A stretch of DNA of 30,681 nt from Nitrospira sp. UBA5698. GTDB taxonomy: Bacteria; Nitrospirota; Nitrospiria; Nitrospirales; Nitrospiraceae. Both the position numbers and the translations under genes were made by a program. Of this stretch, positions 7,953-15,878 are shown in pieces (the stretch's first letter is position 1; each line of letters begins with the position of its first letter). The stretch covers positions 1 to 30,681 of the forward strand of contig DIHK01000048.1 of the NCBI GenBank assembly GCA_002420115.1. The letters are read 5' to 3'. The notes beneath the pieces are model-generated. The model saw only the letters and a program-made list of their open reading frames with translations. It was not told the origin of the DNA and made no database searches.

Positions 7953-8318
7953 ATGAATGCTGCAGATAAATTTCGACAGCTAGAACGGCGGCGCAAGCGC
8001 GTACGCCAGACGATTCTTGGCACATCTGAGCGTCCTCGTCTTAATGTTTTTAGGAGCACAGCTCATATCTATGCCCAGGTGATTGATGATATTCGAGGAA
8101 CCACTCTTGCTGCGGCGTCCTCTCTTGATAAGTCGATTCGTACAACTATCAAATCAACAGGTGGAATTGAGGCGGCGAAGGCTGTAGGGAAGTTGATTGC
8201 CGATCGGGCCAAAGCCGTGAAGGTGACGGCGGTGGTCTTTGATCGGGGTGGTCGAATGTACCATGGCCGCATCAAAGCCTTGGCGGACGCATCTCGTGAG
8301 GGTGGTTTGCAATTTTAA
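7953..8318 (+). CDS. rplR: 50S ribosomal protein L18
   Basis: L18 (121 residues) binds 5S rRNA together with L5. The basic N-terminus RRRKRVRQTI, the motif RPRLNVFRSTAHIYAQVIDD (residues about 27-46) and the C-terminal VVFDRGGRMYHGRIKALADA are typical. It follows rplF closely. After it comes a 90-base gap, unusually long for this operon, described as a separate feature. Confidence 0.96.
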   Translation: MNAADKFRQLERRRKRVRQTILGTSERPRLNVFRSTAHIYAQVIDDIRGTTLAAASSLDKSIRTTIKSTGGIEAAKAVGKLIADRAKAVKVTAVVFDRGGRMYHGRIKALADASREGGLQF

Positions 8319-8408
8319 CGGAACACCCTAAGCCGCATGAGCATGTAGGGTCGGTGACGATTCCTTAATATCAGAAATTAACTGAACGTTGGACTGAGGG
8401 GTGAGAGC
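8319..8408 (+). other. Intergenic gap in spc operon with weak hairpins
   Basis: This 90-base spacer between rplR and rpsE is one of the longest inside the ribosomal superoperon. It contains a short inverted repeat, ACCCTA at 8325-8330 and TAGGGT at 8346-8351, and a weak AT repeat, TTAAT at 8365-8369 and ATTAA at 8377-8381. Neither looks like a strong terminator, and no T-run follows. The GAGGGGTGAG just before rpsE is the likely ribosome-binding site. The function of the rest is unknown. Confidence 0.3.
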
Positions 8409-8918
8409 GTGCGAGTCAATCCCGATGAGCTAAGCCTAAAAGATAAAGTAGTGTTTATCAACCGAGTGGCGAAAGTTGTTAAAGGTGGGAAACGCTTTAA
8501 TTTTTGCGCGCTCGTGGTTGTTGGTGATGGTCATGGATGGGTTGGGATTGGCAAGGGCAAGGCTGCGGAGGTCCCCGTTGCAATTTCAAAAGCCGTGGAG
8601 CAGGCAAAGAAGCATCTTGTCCACGTTCCTCTGAAAGGTGGGACGATTCCGCATGAAGTCCACGGTCTCTTTGGGGCAGAGCATGTCATGTTAAAGCCTG
8701 CTGTCGATGGGACAGGGATTATCGCAGGAGGCGCGGTTCGTGCGGTTGTGGAATTGGTTGGTGCTCACAATGTTATCGCGAAGACCTTGGGGCGGGGGAA
8801 TCCGTTCAATACGGTTCGTGCTACCCTCGATGGTCTCACGCAATTGAGGAATGTCGAGGATGTGCTTCGCCACCGTCGGAAGCCGGGGGTTGAAGGGCAT
8901 GAAAGGGCTACGGTCTGA
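8409..8918 (+). CDS. rpsE: 30S ribosomal protein S5
   Basis: S5 (169 residues) lies at the mRNA entry side and affects decoding accuracy. The N-terminal double-stranded-RNA-binding-like domain shows VVKGGKRFNFCALVVVGD and GWVGIGKGKAAEVP; the C-terminal domain shows GGTIPHEVHG and the GRGNPFNTVRATLDGL block. The start is GTG after a GAGGGGTGAG site; no ATG lies near the conserved beginning. Its stop overlaps the rpmD start by one base (TGATG). Confidence 0.96.
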   Translation: MRVNPDELSLKDKVVFINRVAKVVKGGKRFNFCALVVVGDGHGWVGIGKGKAAEVPVAISKAVEQAKKHLVHVPLKGGTIPHEVHGLFGAEHVMLKPAVDGTGIIAGGAVRAVVELVGAHNVIAKTLGRGNPFNTVRATLDGLTQLRNVEDVLRHRRKPGVEGHERATV

Positions 8919-9136
8919 TGGGAACGACAGCGGCAAAAAAAAAGGCAGCCCCTGAGGGGCAGCGTGTGCAGGTCACGTTACGGCGTAGCCCAATTGGTAC
9001 GCCACAAAGCCATCGGCTTGTTCTGCGTGGATTAGGCCTACGGCATATTCGTCAGACGGTGATACGTCCGGACACGCCCCAAGTTCAAGGGATGATTCGA
9101 AAGGTTGGCTATCTGCTCGAGGTTGGACGTCCATGA
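8918..9136 (+). CDS. rpmD: 50S ribosomal protein L30
   Basis: L30 (72 residues) binds 23S rRNA. The core VQVTLRRSPIGTPQSHRLVL with the RKVGYLLEV ending is the bacterial L30 fold. A Lys/Ala-rich leader of about 14 residues precedes the usual start; family members are commonly about 60 residues. Codons 6-9 (GCA AAA AAA AAG) contain nine A bases in a row (8935-8943), a possible slippage site. It overlaps rpsE by one base and rplO by four. Confidence 0.93.
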   Translation: MGTTAAKKKAAPEGQRVQVTLRRSPIGTPQSHRLVLRGLGLRHIRQTVIRPDTPQVQGMIRKVGYLLEVGRP

Positions 9137-9582
9137 ATCTTCATAATTTGGCTCCAGCACCAGGATCAAAAAAGCGTCGAAAACGGATTGGGCGAGGGCC
9201 AGGCTCTGGCCATGGAAAGACCGCGACCAAAGGACATAAGGGAATATTAGCACGGTCCGGTGGAGGGAAGCGTCCCGGGTTTGAGGGTGGCCAAATGCCA
9301 TTGGTCAGGCGGCTCCCCAAGTTTGGATTCACAAATCCAGCGCGGATTGAGTATTCCATTGTCAATCTGAAGAGTCTTGAGCAGTGGGCAGGGGAAGGGA
9401 CGGTTACACCTCAGGCGATGGTTGATGCTGGGCTGATCAAGCGGAAACGGCTGCCGATCAAAATCCTCGGCGTTGGTGAGTTGAAGAAATCATTGGTCGT
9501 TCAGGCGCACAAGTTCAGTAAATCGGCGGAAGCGAAGATTCAAGCGGCTGGCGGGAGAGTTGAGGTTATCGGCGGTGCTTGA
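9133..9582 (+). CDS. rplO: 50S ribosomal protein L15
   Basis: L15 (149 residues) has a long flexible N-terminal arm that enters the 50S core. The arm is rich in Gly, Lys and Arg: HNLAPAPGSKKRRKRIGRG (residues 4-22), then GSGHGKTATKGHKG. The GFEGGQMPLVRRLPKFGF block is diagnostic. ATG 9133 overlaps the rpmD stop (ATGA). Its last bases overlap the start chosen for secY. Confidence 0.96.
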   Translation: MNLHNLAPAPGSKKRRKRIGRGPGSGHGKTATKGHKGILARSGGGKRPGFEGGQMPLVRRLPKFGFTNPARIEYSIVNLKSLEQWAGEGTVTPQAMVDAGLIKRKRLPIKILGVGELKKSLVVQAHKFSKSAEAKIQAAGGRVEVIGGA

Positions 9583-10894
9583 ACGTCTTCTGACTAGTTT
9601 TCAGAATATCTTTAAGATCCCTGAGCTGCGTACTCGAGTCTTGTTCACGCTCGGTATGCTGGTCGTGTATCGAATCGGCTCTCATATTCCAACGCCTGGG
9701 ATCAACGGCGAAGCCCTCTCCGATTTTCTACAAAAACAAGGTGGATCGTTACTCGGGTTCCTGGATATTTTTTCTGGCGGTTCTCTTTCTCGGTTGACGA
9801 TCTTTGCGCTTGGCATCATGCCGTATATCAGTGCATCGATTATTCTCCAGCTGCTCACGGTCGTCATCCCTCATTTGACGAAACTCGCTAAGGAAGGTGA
9901 ACGGGGTCGTAAGAAAATTATTCAATATACCCGATTCGGAACGATCGGCATTGCATTGATTCAGGGGTTTGGGATTGCCATAGGGCTCGAACAAATGAAT
10001 CAAGGGGCTTTCGTCCTGAACGCAGGCTGGGGATTCCGTCTGATGACGGTGATCACCCTCACTGCAGGTACAGGATTTTTAATGTGGTTGGGTGAGCAAA
10101 TCACTGAACGAGGGATTGGCAACGGAATATCCTTGATCATTTTTGCAGGGATTGTGGCTCGTTTACCTGCGGCAGTGGCTCAAACCTACAATCTATACGA
10201 AATCGGTCAGCTCAATGCATTTTTACTTGTTGGGTTGGCGCTCTTGATGGTTGCAGTGGTTGCTGCGATTGTGTTCCTGGAAAGTGGTCGCAGGAAAATA
10301 CCGGTCCAATACGCAAAACGTGTGATTGGACGGCGTGTGTACGGTGGGCAAAGCACACATATCCCGCTGAAGATCAATACTGCGGGTGTCATTCCTCCAA
10401 TCTTTGCCTCATCGATCATAGCCTTTCCTGCCACGATCGCTGGCTTTTTTGAGACTCCTTGGGTTCAAGCCATTGGCGCCCAGCTGGCGCCGGGATCACT
10501 TCTATATACGCTGATGTATGTTGGCTTGATCGTCTTCTTTTGTTTTTTCTATACGGCAGTTGTCCTCAATCCTGTCGACATGGCCGACAATATGAAAAAG
10601 TATGGTGGATTCATTCCAGGCATTCGTCCAGGTCAGCGAACCTCAGACTATATCTATAGTGTATTGACGAAAATTACCTTTGCGGGTGCGATGTATCTTG
10701 CCATTGTGTGCGTGATCCCTGAGCTTTTGATCTACAAGCTGAACGTGCCGTTTTATTTTGGTGGTACGTCGCTATTGATTGTTATTGGAGTTGGTTTGGA
10801 TACAGCTCAACAAATTGAGTCTCATATGCTTATGCGCAATTACGAGGGGTTTCTCGGAAAGGGCATGGCTCCGCTGAGAGGGAGAAGTAGTTAG
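9575..10894 (+). CDS. secY: Protein translocase subunit SecY
   Basis: SecY (439 residues) is the channel of the SecYEG complex that moves proteins through and into the inner membrane. Ten hydrophobic segments are expected and the pattern fits; RIGSHIPTPGIN near residue 40 and the cytoplasmic loop SGRRKIPVQYAKRVIGRRVYGGQ are conserved. GTG 9575 is preferred over TTG 9560, because it has GAGG 9 bases upstream and gives LERLLTSFQNIFKIPELR, the usual beginning. It overlaps rplO by 8 bases, which suggests coupled translation. adk follows after 2 bases. Confidence 0.95.
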   Translation: MLERLLTSFQNIFKIPELRTRVLFTLGMLVVYRIGSHIPTPGINGEALSDFLQKQGGSLLGFLDIFSGGSLSRLTIFALGIMPYISASIILQLLTVVIPHLTKLAKEGERGRKKIIQYTRFGTIGIALIQGFGIAIGLEQMNQGAFVLNAGWGFRLMTVITLTAGTGFLMWLGEQITERGIGNGISLIIFAGIVARLPAAVAQTYNLYEIGQLNAFLLVGLALLMVAVVAAIVFLESGRRKIPVQYAKRVIGRRVYGGQSTHIPLKINTAGVIPPIFASSIIAFPATIAGFFETPWVQAIGAQLAPGSLLYTLMYVGLIVFFCFFYTAVVLNPVDMADNMKKYGGFIPGIRPGQRTSDYIYSVLTKITFAGAMYLAIVCVIPELLIYKLNVPFYFGGTSLLIVIGVGLDTAQQIESHMLMRNYEGFLGKGMAPLRGRSS

Positions 10895-10896
10895 TT

Positions 10897-11553
10897 ATGC
10901 GGGTAGTCTTTCTTGGGGCTCCCGGCGTTGGGAAGGGCACACAGGCAGATAAAATTGTAGCCCAGTATCACATCGCCAAGATTTCAACAGGGGATTTGCT
11001 CCGGGCAGCTGTTCGCAATAAAACCTCGCTGGGATTGGAAGCTAAAGGATACATGGATCAGGGCCGTCTCGTTCCCGATTCAGTCGTCATCGGATTGGTA
11101 AAGGAAAAGCTGACAGAATTGACAAACCCGAAAGAGTTCATCCTTGATGGGTTTCCGAGAACCGTTACTCAGGCAGAATCTCTAGCAGCTGTTTTGGATG
11201 GCCAGGAAATCAAGCTGGATCAGGTCATTAATTTTAGAGTTTCGAGGGATGAGATCATTAAGCGATTGAGTGGACGGCGGAGTTGTCAAAAGTGTCAAGC
11301 TACGTATCATGTGGATTTTGCCCCATCAAAGAATGGCACGGCTTGTGATCGCTGTGGTGAGCTCTTAGTTCAGCGAAGTGACGATCAGCGAGAGGCAGTT
11401 GAGACACGTCTCCAGGTGTATGAAGAGCAGACTGCCCCATTGATCAATTTTTATGAACAGCGGCAATTATTGTCCCATCTGAATGGCGCTGAACCGGTCG
11501 AGGTTGTCTATCAAGAGCTTGTACGCATCCTGTCGGCATACCAAACGGCATGA
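10897..11553 (+). CDS. adk: Adenylate kinase, zinc-lid type
   Basis: This enzyme converts ATP plus AMP to two ADP in the cytoplasm and keeps adenine nucleotides in balance. The 218-residue protein has the P-loop GAPGVGKGT (7-15), the AMP-binding STGDLLR (30-36) and DGFPRT (84-89). The long lid carries four cysteines (C130, C133, C150, C153), as in zinc-binding forms. The secY-adk-map order is the common Gram-positive and deep-branching arrangement. The stop overlaps the map start as ATGA. Confidence 0.97.
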   Translation: MRVVFLGAPGVGKGTQADKIVAQYHIAKISTGDLLRAAVRNKTSLGLEAKGYMDQGRLVPDSVVIGLVKEKLTELTNPKEFILDGFPRTVTQAESLAAVLDGQEIKLDQVINFRVSRDEIIKRLSGRRSCQKCQATYHVDFAPSKNGTACDRCGELLVQRSDDQREAVETRLQVYEEQTAPLINFYEQRQLLSHLNGAEPVEVVYQELVRILSAYQTA

Positions 11554-12308
11554 TCATTCTGAAAACGCCAGCCGAAATTGAAGTTATGGCGGCGGCTTCC
11601 CGGGTGGTTGCTGAGGCATTAGAGATCGTGAAAGAGGCTGTTCGGTCTGGTATTAGTACAGACGAACTCGATCTGATCGCTGAAAATGAAATTAGAGCGC
11701 GCGGTGCAATTCCAGCATTTAAGGGGTATAGGAATTACCCGAAAACGCTCTGTGCCTCCATTAATGAGCAGGTCGTTCATGGGATTCCGTCCAAACGGAA
11801 GTTGAAGGATGGAGATATCATCGGGTTGGATCTTGGGGCGATCGTGGGGGGATTTTACGGCGATTCTGCCGTGACGGTTGCAGTTGGTCGCATCGCTCAA
11901 GAAGCGGAGAAGTTGGTAGAGGTGACAAGGGAAGCGCTTTACGTTGGGATCAGGCAAGCGGTTGTTGGGAATCGGTTGACGGATATCTCACACGCAGTGC
12001 AGGTTTATGTAGAGGCAGCTGGGTTTTCAGTCGTCACGGAGTTTGTGGGCCACGGCATTGGGCGGCAGTTACACGAAGAGCCCCAAGTCCCTAACTATGG
12101 GAAGTCCGGACAAGGGCCTCGATTACAGTCTGGGATGGTTTTGGCAATTGAACCAATGGTGAATATGGGTCGGAGTGCCGTTCGTGTCCTTGATGATCGG
12201 TGGACGGCAGTCACTGTGGATGGGAGCTTATCGGCGCACTTTGAACATACCATTGCCATACAGCCAACGGGCGCACCTCGTATCTTGAGTGAGTTGGAGA
12301 GGCGTTAG
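11550..12308 (+). CDS. map: Type I methionine aminopeptidase
   Basis: This enzyme removes the initiator methionine from new proteins whose second residue is small. The 252-residue length fits type I without an N-terminal extension. The five metal ligands are visible in order: two Asp in DLGAIVGGFYGDSAV, His in FVGHGIGRQLHEEP, Glu in AIEPM and Glu in SAHFEHTIAI. It overlaps adk by 4 bases and precedes infA by 32 bases. Confidence 0.96.
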   Translation: MIILKTPAEIEVMAAASRVVAEALEIVKEAVRSGISTDELDLIAENEIRARGAIPAFKGYRNYPKTLCASINEQVVHGIPSKRKLKDGDIIGLDLGAIVGGFYGDSAVTVAVGRIAQEAEKLVEVTREALYVGIRQAVVGNRLTDISHAVQVYVEAAGFSVVTEFVGHGIGRQLHEEPQVPNYGKSGQGPRLQSGMVLAIEPMVNMGRSAVRVLDDRWTAVTVDGSLSAHFEHTIAIQPTGAPRILSELERR

Positions 12309-12340
12309 ACTACCGTTATCAAGAGGGTACAGCCACAGAT

Positions 12341-12559
12341 ATGGCAAAAGAAGATATCATTGAGGTTCAAGGTTCAGTCGCCGAGACGCTTCCCAATGCC
12401 ATGTTCCGCGTCAAACTTGAAAACGGCCATATCATATTGGCTCATATCTCTGGGAAAATGCGTATGCATTTCATCCGTATTTTGCCAGGTGATAAAGTCA
12501 CGGTGGAGATGTCTCCATACGATTTGACCAGAGGTCGAATCACCTATCGATTTAAGTAA
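12341..12559 (+). CDS. infA: Translation initiation factor IF-1
   Basis: IF-1 (72 residues, exactly the usual length) is an OB-fold protein that occupies the A site of the 30S subunit during initiation. AKEDIIEVQGSVAETLPNA, then HISGKMRMHFIRILPGDKV and the ending RGRITYRFK, are near-consensus. It lies in its common place between map and rpmJ. Confidence 0.97.
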   Translation: MAKEDIIEVQGSVAETLPNAMFRVKLENGHIILAHISGKMRMHFIRILPGDKVTVEMSPYDLTRGRITYRFK

Positions 12560-12577
12560 CGGGAGTTGAGAATTGCC

Positions 12578-12691
12578 ATGAAGGTCAAGTCGTCAGTGAA
12601 GCCTATTTGCGCGAAGTGCAAGGTCGTTCGCCGTCGTGGTGTCGTGCGGATCCTCTGTAAGAATCCGAGGCATAAGCAGCGGCAAGGATAG
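12578..12691 (+). CDS. rpmJ: 50S ribosomal protein L36, zinc-binding form
   Basis: This 37-residue protein reads MKVKSSVKPICAKC, followed by a basic RRRGVVRILC segment and a KNPRHKQRQG end. L36 is a small zinc-ribbon protein at the base of the 50S stalk. The ligands C11, C14, C27 and H32 are all present, so this is the zinc-binding form. It lies between infA and rpsM, its usual site. The ribosome-binding site is weak (GGGAG about 12 bases upstream). Confidence 0.95.
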   Translation: MKVKSSVKPICAKCKVVRRRGVVRILCKNPRHKQRQG

Positions 12692-12789
12692 CCATGGAGT
12701 GGCGGCATGGGTGATGCCGAGTTCTGAACATGTAGAGTCAGGAGAGCGGCGCAGCTGGCTCGCACCTGATGCTCGTATCTGGAGGAAGA

Positions 12790-13188
12790 ATGGCACGTAT
12801 TGCTGGTGTCGATTTACCAAGGAATAAACGAACGGACATCGGGTTGACGTATGTCTATGGAATTGGGCGGACCTCAGCTCAGCAGATTCTCGCTGAAGCC
12901 GGTATTGATGGGGCCGTTCGTATCAAAGATTTAAGCGAAGACAAGATTGTAAAGTTACGTGAAATCATTGAGCGTGATTACCGAGTCGAGGGCGATCTTC
13001 GGAAAGAGGTGTCATTAAACATCAAGCGGCTGGTAGATTCCGGGACTTACCGAGGGCTCCGGCATCGAAAAGGCTTGCCGGTTCGAGGTCAGCGGACCAA
13101 AACAAATGCAAGAACTCGGAAAGGACGTCGTGCCGGTGTGAGTAGTAAGCCAAGACCGACCGCAGGCAAACTAGTGGCCCGTCCCTAG
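12790..13188 (+). CDS. rpsM: 30S ribosomal protein S13
   Basis: S13 (132 residues) is at the top of the 30S head and contacts the P-site tRNA and L5. ARIAGVDLPRNKRTDIGLTY at the start and the basic tail with GLRHRKGLPVRGQRTKTNAR are typical. ATG 12790 follows a TGGAGGAAG site and gives the standard start; an in-frame codon at 12769 would add seven unrelated residues. The 98-base gap before it contains a 6-bp hairpin (CGGCAT 12703-12708 with ATGCCG 12714-12719) of unknown meaning. Confidence 0.96.
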   Translation: MARIAGVDLPRNKRTDIGLTYVYGIGRTSAQQILAEAGIDGAVRIKDLSEDKIVKLREIIERDYRVEGDLRKEVSLNIKRLVDSGTYRGLRHRKGLPVRGQRTKTNARTRKGRRAGVSSKPRPTAGKLVARP

Positions 13189-13215
13189 TCTACTCCACCA
13201 TCGAGAGGAGCGAGT

Positions 13216-13599
13216 ATGAGTGTGAAAAAAGGCAAGAAAAAAGAGCGCCGGATCGTTCAGAGTGGAGTGGCTCATGTTCAGGCGTCTTTCAATAATACCA
13301 TTGTGACCATCACCGACATGAGCGGTAATACGGTGGTCTGGGCAAGTGCCGGGAATCAGGGGTTTAAAGGTTCACGCAAGAGCACTCCCTTTGCTGCTCA
13401 GCGCGCTGGAGAGGCAGCAGCGAGAAAGGCAATGGAAAGTGGAATGCGTCAGATTGACGTGTATGTGAATGGGCCTGGATCGGGGCGAGAGTCCGCGATT
13501 CGATCTCTGCAGGGAGCAGGGTTGCGGATCAACATGATTCGTGATGTTACGCCAATTCCACATAATGGGTGCCGTCCACCCAAGCGACGTCGAGTCTAA
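13216..13599 (+). CDS. rpsK: 30S ribosomal protein S11
   Basis: S11 (127 residues) shapes the platform of the 30S subunit and contacts mRNA at the E site. After a Lys-rich start, the sequence HVQASFNNTIVTITDMSGN, the GFKGSRKSTPFAAQ block and the ending DVTPIPHNGCRPPKRRRV are near-invariant in bacteria. A GAGAGGAG site precedes the ATG. An 89-base spacer follows before rpsD. Confidence 0.97.
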   Translation: MSVKKGKKKERRIVQSGVAHVQASFNNTIVTITDMSGNTVVWASAGNQGFKGSRKSTPFAAQRAGEAAARKAMESGMRQIDVYVNGPGSGRESAIRSLQGAGLRINMIRDVTPIPHNGCRPPKRRRV

Positions 13600-13614
13600 T
13601 TCATGCGAGCGAAT

Positions 13615-13683
13615 GAGTCGTAGAGATTTAAGGTTTCAGGTGGCGGGATAGTCAACGACTCGGGCAGCTCTTTTCCGAGGAGG
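13615..13683 (+). promoter_or_regulatory. Possible rpsD leader with two competing hairpins
   Basis: GAGTCGT at 13615-13621 can pair with ACGACTC at 13655-13661 (7 bp, 33-base loop). CTCGG at 13659-13663 can instead pair with CCGAG at 13675-13679. The two structures share bases 13659-13661, so they exclude each other, and the second covers the first bases of the rpsD ribosome-binding site AGGAGG (13678-13683). S4 is known to repress its own synthesis in other bacteria. A regulatory role here is inference; short repeats can arise by chance. Confidence 0.3.
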
Positions 13684-13688
13684 CATCA

Positions 13689-14315
13689 GTGGCAAAGTAT
13701 CGTGGTCCTGTCTGTCGGTTATGTCGGCGCGAAGGTGAAAAGCTTTTTTTAAAAGGCACGCGCTGCATGACGGAAAAATGTGCGATCGAACGCAGAAGCT
13801 ATCCCCCTGGGCAACATGGACAGGGGCGCCAAAGGACATCCGACTATAGCCTGCAGCTTCGTGAGAAGCAAAAACTCCGTCGAATTTATGGCCTTCAGGA
13901 GTGTCAATTTCGAGGGGTATTCGAACGTGCCGAACGGCAGACTGGAGTTACGGGAGATGCGCTCTTGCGTCTCCTTGAATGTCGTTTGGACAATGTCACC
14001 TATCGCCTGGGATTTGGGGCTTCGCGCAAGCAGGCTCGCCAGCTCGTCAGTCACGGTCATTTCAAGTTGAATGGCAAGAAGATTACAGTGGCCGGTGCCT
14101 TAGTGAAGCCGGGCGATGTTATCGAAATTCGGGAGAGGAGTCGAGATCTCGTAGCGATTCTGGCAGCATTAGAGTCAGTTGATAGTCGTGGAATTCCAGA
14201 CTGGCTGGAGCTCGATCGTGGAGCATTCAAAGGGATTGTCCGGGCGCTTCCTGCTAAGGACCAAATTACGTTGCCAGTGAACGAACAGATGGTGGTGGAA
14301 TTATACTCTCGATAG
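13689..14315 (+). CDS. rpsD: 30S ribosomal protein S4, zinc-binding form
   Basis: S4 (208 residues) starts 30S assembly by binding the five-way junction of 16S rRNA. The N-terminal zinc site uses C9, C12, C26 and C31, and RRSYPPGQHGQGRQR follows. The S4 RNA-binding domain starts near residue 97, with LECRLDNVTYRLGFGASRKQ. The start is GTG with AGGAGG 5 bases upstream. rpsD lies between rpsK and rpoA as in E. coli. Confidence 0.97.
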   Translation: MAKYRGPVCRLCRREGEKLFLKGTRCMTEKCAIERRSYPPGQHGQGRQRTSDYSLQLREKQKLRRIYGLQECQFRGVFERAERQTGVTGDALLRLLECRLDNVTYRLGFGASRKQARQLVSHGHFKLNGKKITVAGALVKPGDVIEIRERSRDLVAILAALESVDSRGIPDWLELDRGAFKGIVRALPAKDQITLPVNEQMVVELYSR

Positions 14316-14391
14316 CCCACGGGTCTGGTTGTTATTCGGTCAGGTGTAAGCCGTCAATGTGTTTGTCACTCGATGGTATGGAGGGTGGGTC

Positions 14392-15396
14392 ATGATCAAA
14401 GCGATGAAGGACTTTCAGATCCCAATGCGGGTGGAAGTCGACAAGGATACACAGTCCCCCACATTCGGCCGCTTCACAACTGAAGCGTTTGAACGGGGGT
14501 TCGGTACCACGATTGGTAACGCCCTTCGCCGCATTTTGTTGTCGTCGCTTACAGGTGCTGCGGTGACCACTGTAAAGATCGAGGGGGTGGTTCATGAGTT
14601 TTCAACTATTTCCGGCGTAACAGAAGATGTCACGGCAATCATTCTGAATATTAAGAGTCTGCGCTTGGCACTCCATACGGATAAACCCAAGACCATTAGG
14701 TTGAAAAAGAAAGGGCCTGGCGAAGCAAAGGGGTCAGATATTCTTCACGACGCTGAGGTGACCATCCTCACCCCTGATTTGCATATCGCGACTCTCGACA
14801 AGGATGCTACTCTGGATATTGAGATGACAATCAAGCATGGGCGTGGGTATGTCCCGGCGGAACGTAACAAGGAAGAAGGATTGCCGATTGGTGTGATCGC
14901 CATCGATTCAGTGTTTTCTCCGATCAAGCGGGTAAACTTTCATGTGGAAAATGCCCGTGTGGGTCGTATGACCGACTATGACAAGCTCGCGATGGAGATC
15001 TGGACCGATGGCACGATCAGTCCAAGAGATGCTCTTTCCAATGCCGCCGGGATCTTACGAGAGCACTTGGATATCTTCATCAATCCAGAGGAACGCAGCG
15101 AAGGGAAGAGCGAGGCTGGGTATGAGGAATCTCATCGGGAAGTGAACAAGAACCTTTCGCGTAGTGTGAATGAGTTAGAGTTGTCTGTTCGGGCTGCCAA
15201 TTGTCTGAAAAATGCGAATATCAAGACGATTGCCGACCTCGTCCAAAAGTCTGAAGGGGAGATGCTGAGGACGAAGAATTTTGGTAAGAAGTCTCTCAAT
15301 GAAATTAAAGAAATTCTCACTGAAATGGGTCTTTCATTAGGAACGAAGGTTGAGGCGGCGTCGTCTCCACACAACGGAAGTCCGAAATCGGAATGA
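14392..15396 (+). CDS. rpoA: DNA-directed RNA polymerase subunit alpha
   Basis: The alpha subunit (334 residues) dimerises to start RNA polymerase assembly. The N-terminal domain covers about residues 1-235, with the conserved GFGTTIGNALRRILLSSL. A linker follows, and the C-terminal domain (about 255-320) that binds promoter DNA and activators shows ELSVRAANCLKNANIKTI and NFGKKSLNEIKEIL. ATG 14392 is preferred because GGAGGG lies 6 bases upstream; an in-frame GTG at 14359 would add 11 atypical residues. Confidence 0.96.
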   Translation: MIKAMKDFQIPMRVEVDKDTQSPTFGRFTTEAFERGFGTTIGNALRRILLSSLTGAAVTTVKIEGVVHEFSTISGVTEDVTAIILNIKSLRLALHTDKPKTIRLKKKGPGEAKGSDILHDAEVTILTPDLHIATLDKDATLDIEMTIKHGRGYVPAERNKEEGLPIGVIAIDSVFSPIKRVNFHVENARVGRMTDYDKLAMEIWTDGTISPRDALSNAAGILREHLDIFINPEERSEGKSEAGYEESHREVNKNLSRSVNELELSVRAANCLKNANIKTIADLVQKSEGEMLRTKNFGKKSLNEIKEILTEMGLSLGTKVEAASSPHNGSPKSE

Positions 15397-15420
15397 TGAT
15401 TCTTAGCCAAGGGGAACACC

Positions 15421-15852
15421 GTGCGACATAGAAAAAAAGGACGACAGCTTGGTCGCCAAACCAAACACAGAGGGGCCCTGTTTAGAAATCTGGTCACGTC
15501 GTTGTTGGATCACGAACGTATTGAAACGACGGAAGCGAAAGCCAAAGAAATCAGAGGATTTACTGATCGTATGATCACACTCGGGAAGGAAGGGACGCTT
15601 CCTGCTCGACGGCGGGCCTTAGGATTTCTTCGAAGTAAGTCTGTGGTCTCAAAGCTTTTTGACGACGTTGCCGCGCGATTTAAGGATCGGCCTGGCGGGT
15701 ACACGAGAATTATCAAGACTCGTCGTCGCATTGGAGATGCTGCGGACATGGTGGCCATCGAGCTGGTGGCTCGTCAAGACACAACGGTCCAGAAGAAGTC
15801 TGGTGCAGGCCAAGAGCAGACTTCACCGGTAGAGGCGACCCCGTCTACATAA
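15421..15852 (+). CDS. rplQ: 50S ribosomal protein L17
   Basis: L17 sits near the tunnel exit. RHRKKGRQLGRQTKHRGALF at the start, the NLVTSLLDHERIETTEAKAK block and RRRIGDAADMVAIELV near the end of the fold are typical. The protein is 143 residues; the last 20 or so (Gly/Gln/Ser/Pro-rich) extend past the fold and are probably a disordered tail. The start is GTG. It is the last gene before a strong terminator and so closes the superoperon. Confidence 0.95.
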   Translation: MRHRKKGRQLGRQTKHRGALFRNLVTSLLDHERIETTEAKAKEIRGFTDRMITLGKEGTLPARRRALGFLRSKSVVSKLFDDVAARFKDRPGGYTRIIKTRRRIGDAADMVAIELVARQDTTVQKKSGAGQEQTSPVEATPST

Positions 15853-15878
15853 TTTTCTGTCAGATAACACGGTCTAAT

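Noticed and set aside
12636..12827. A 63-codon frame between rpmJ and rpsM
   Set aside because: It overlaps both rpmJ and rpsM in another frame and does not resemble a protein; rpmJ and rpsM are certain.
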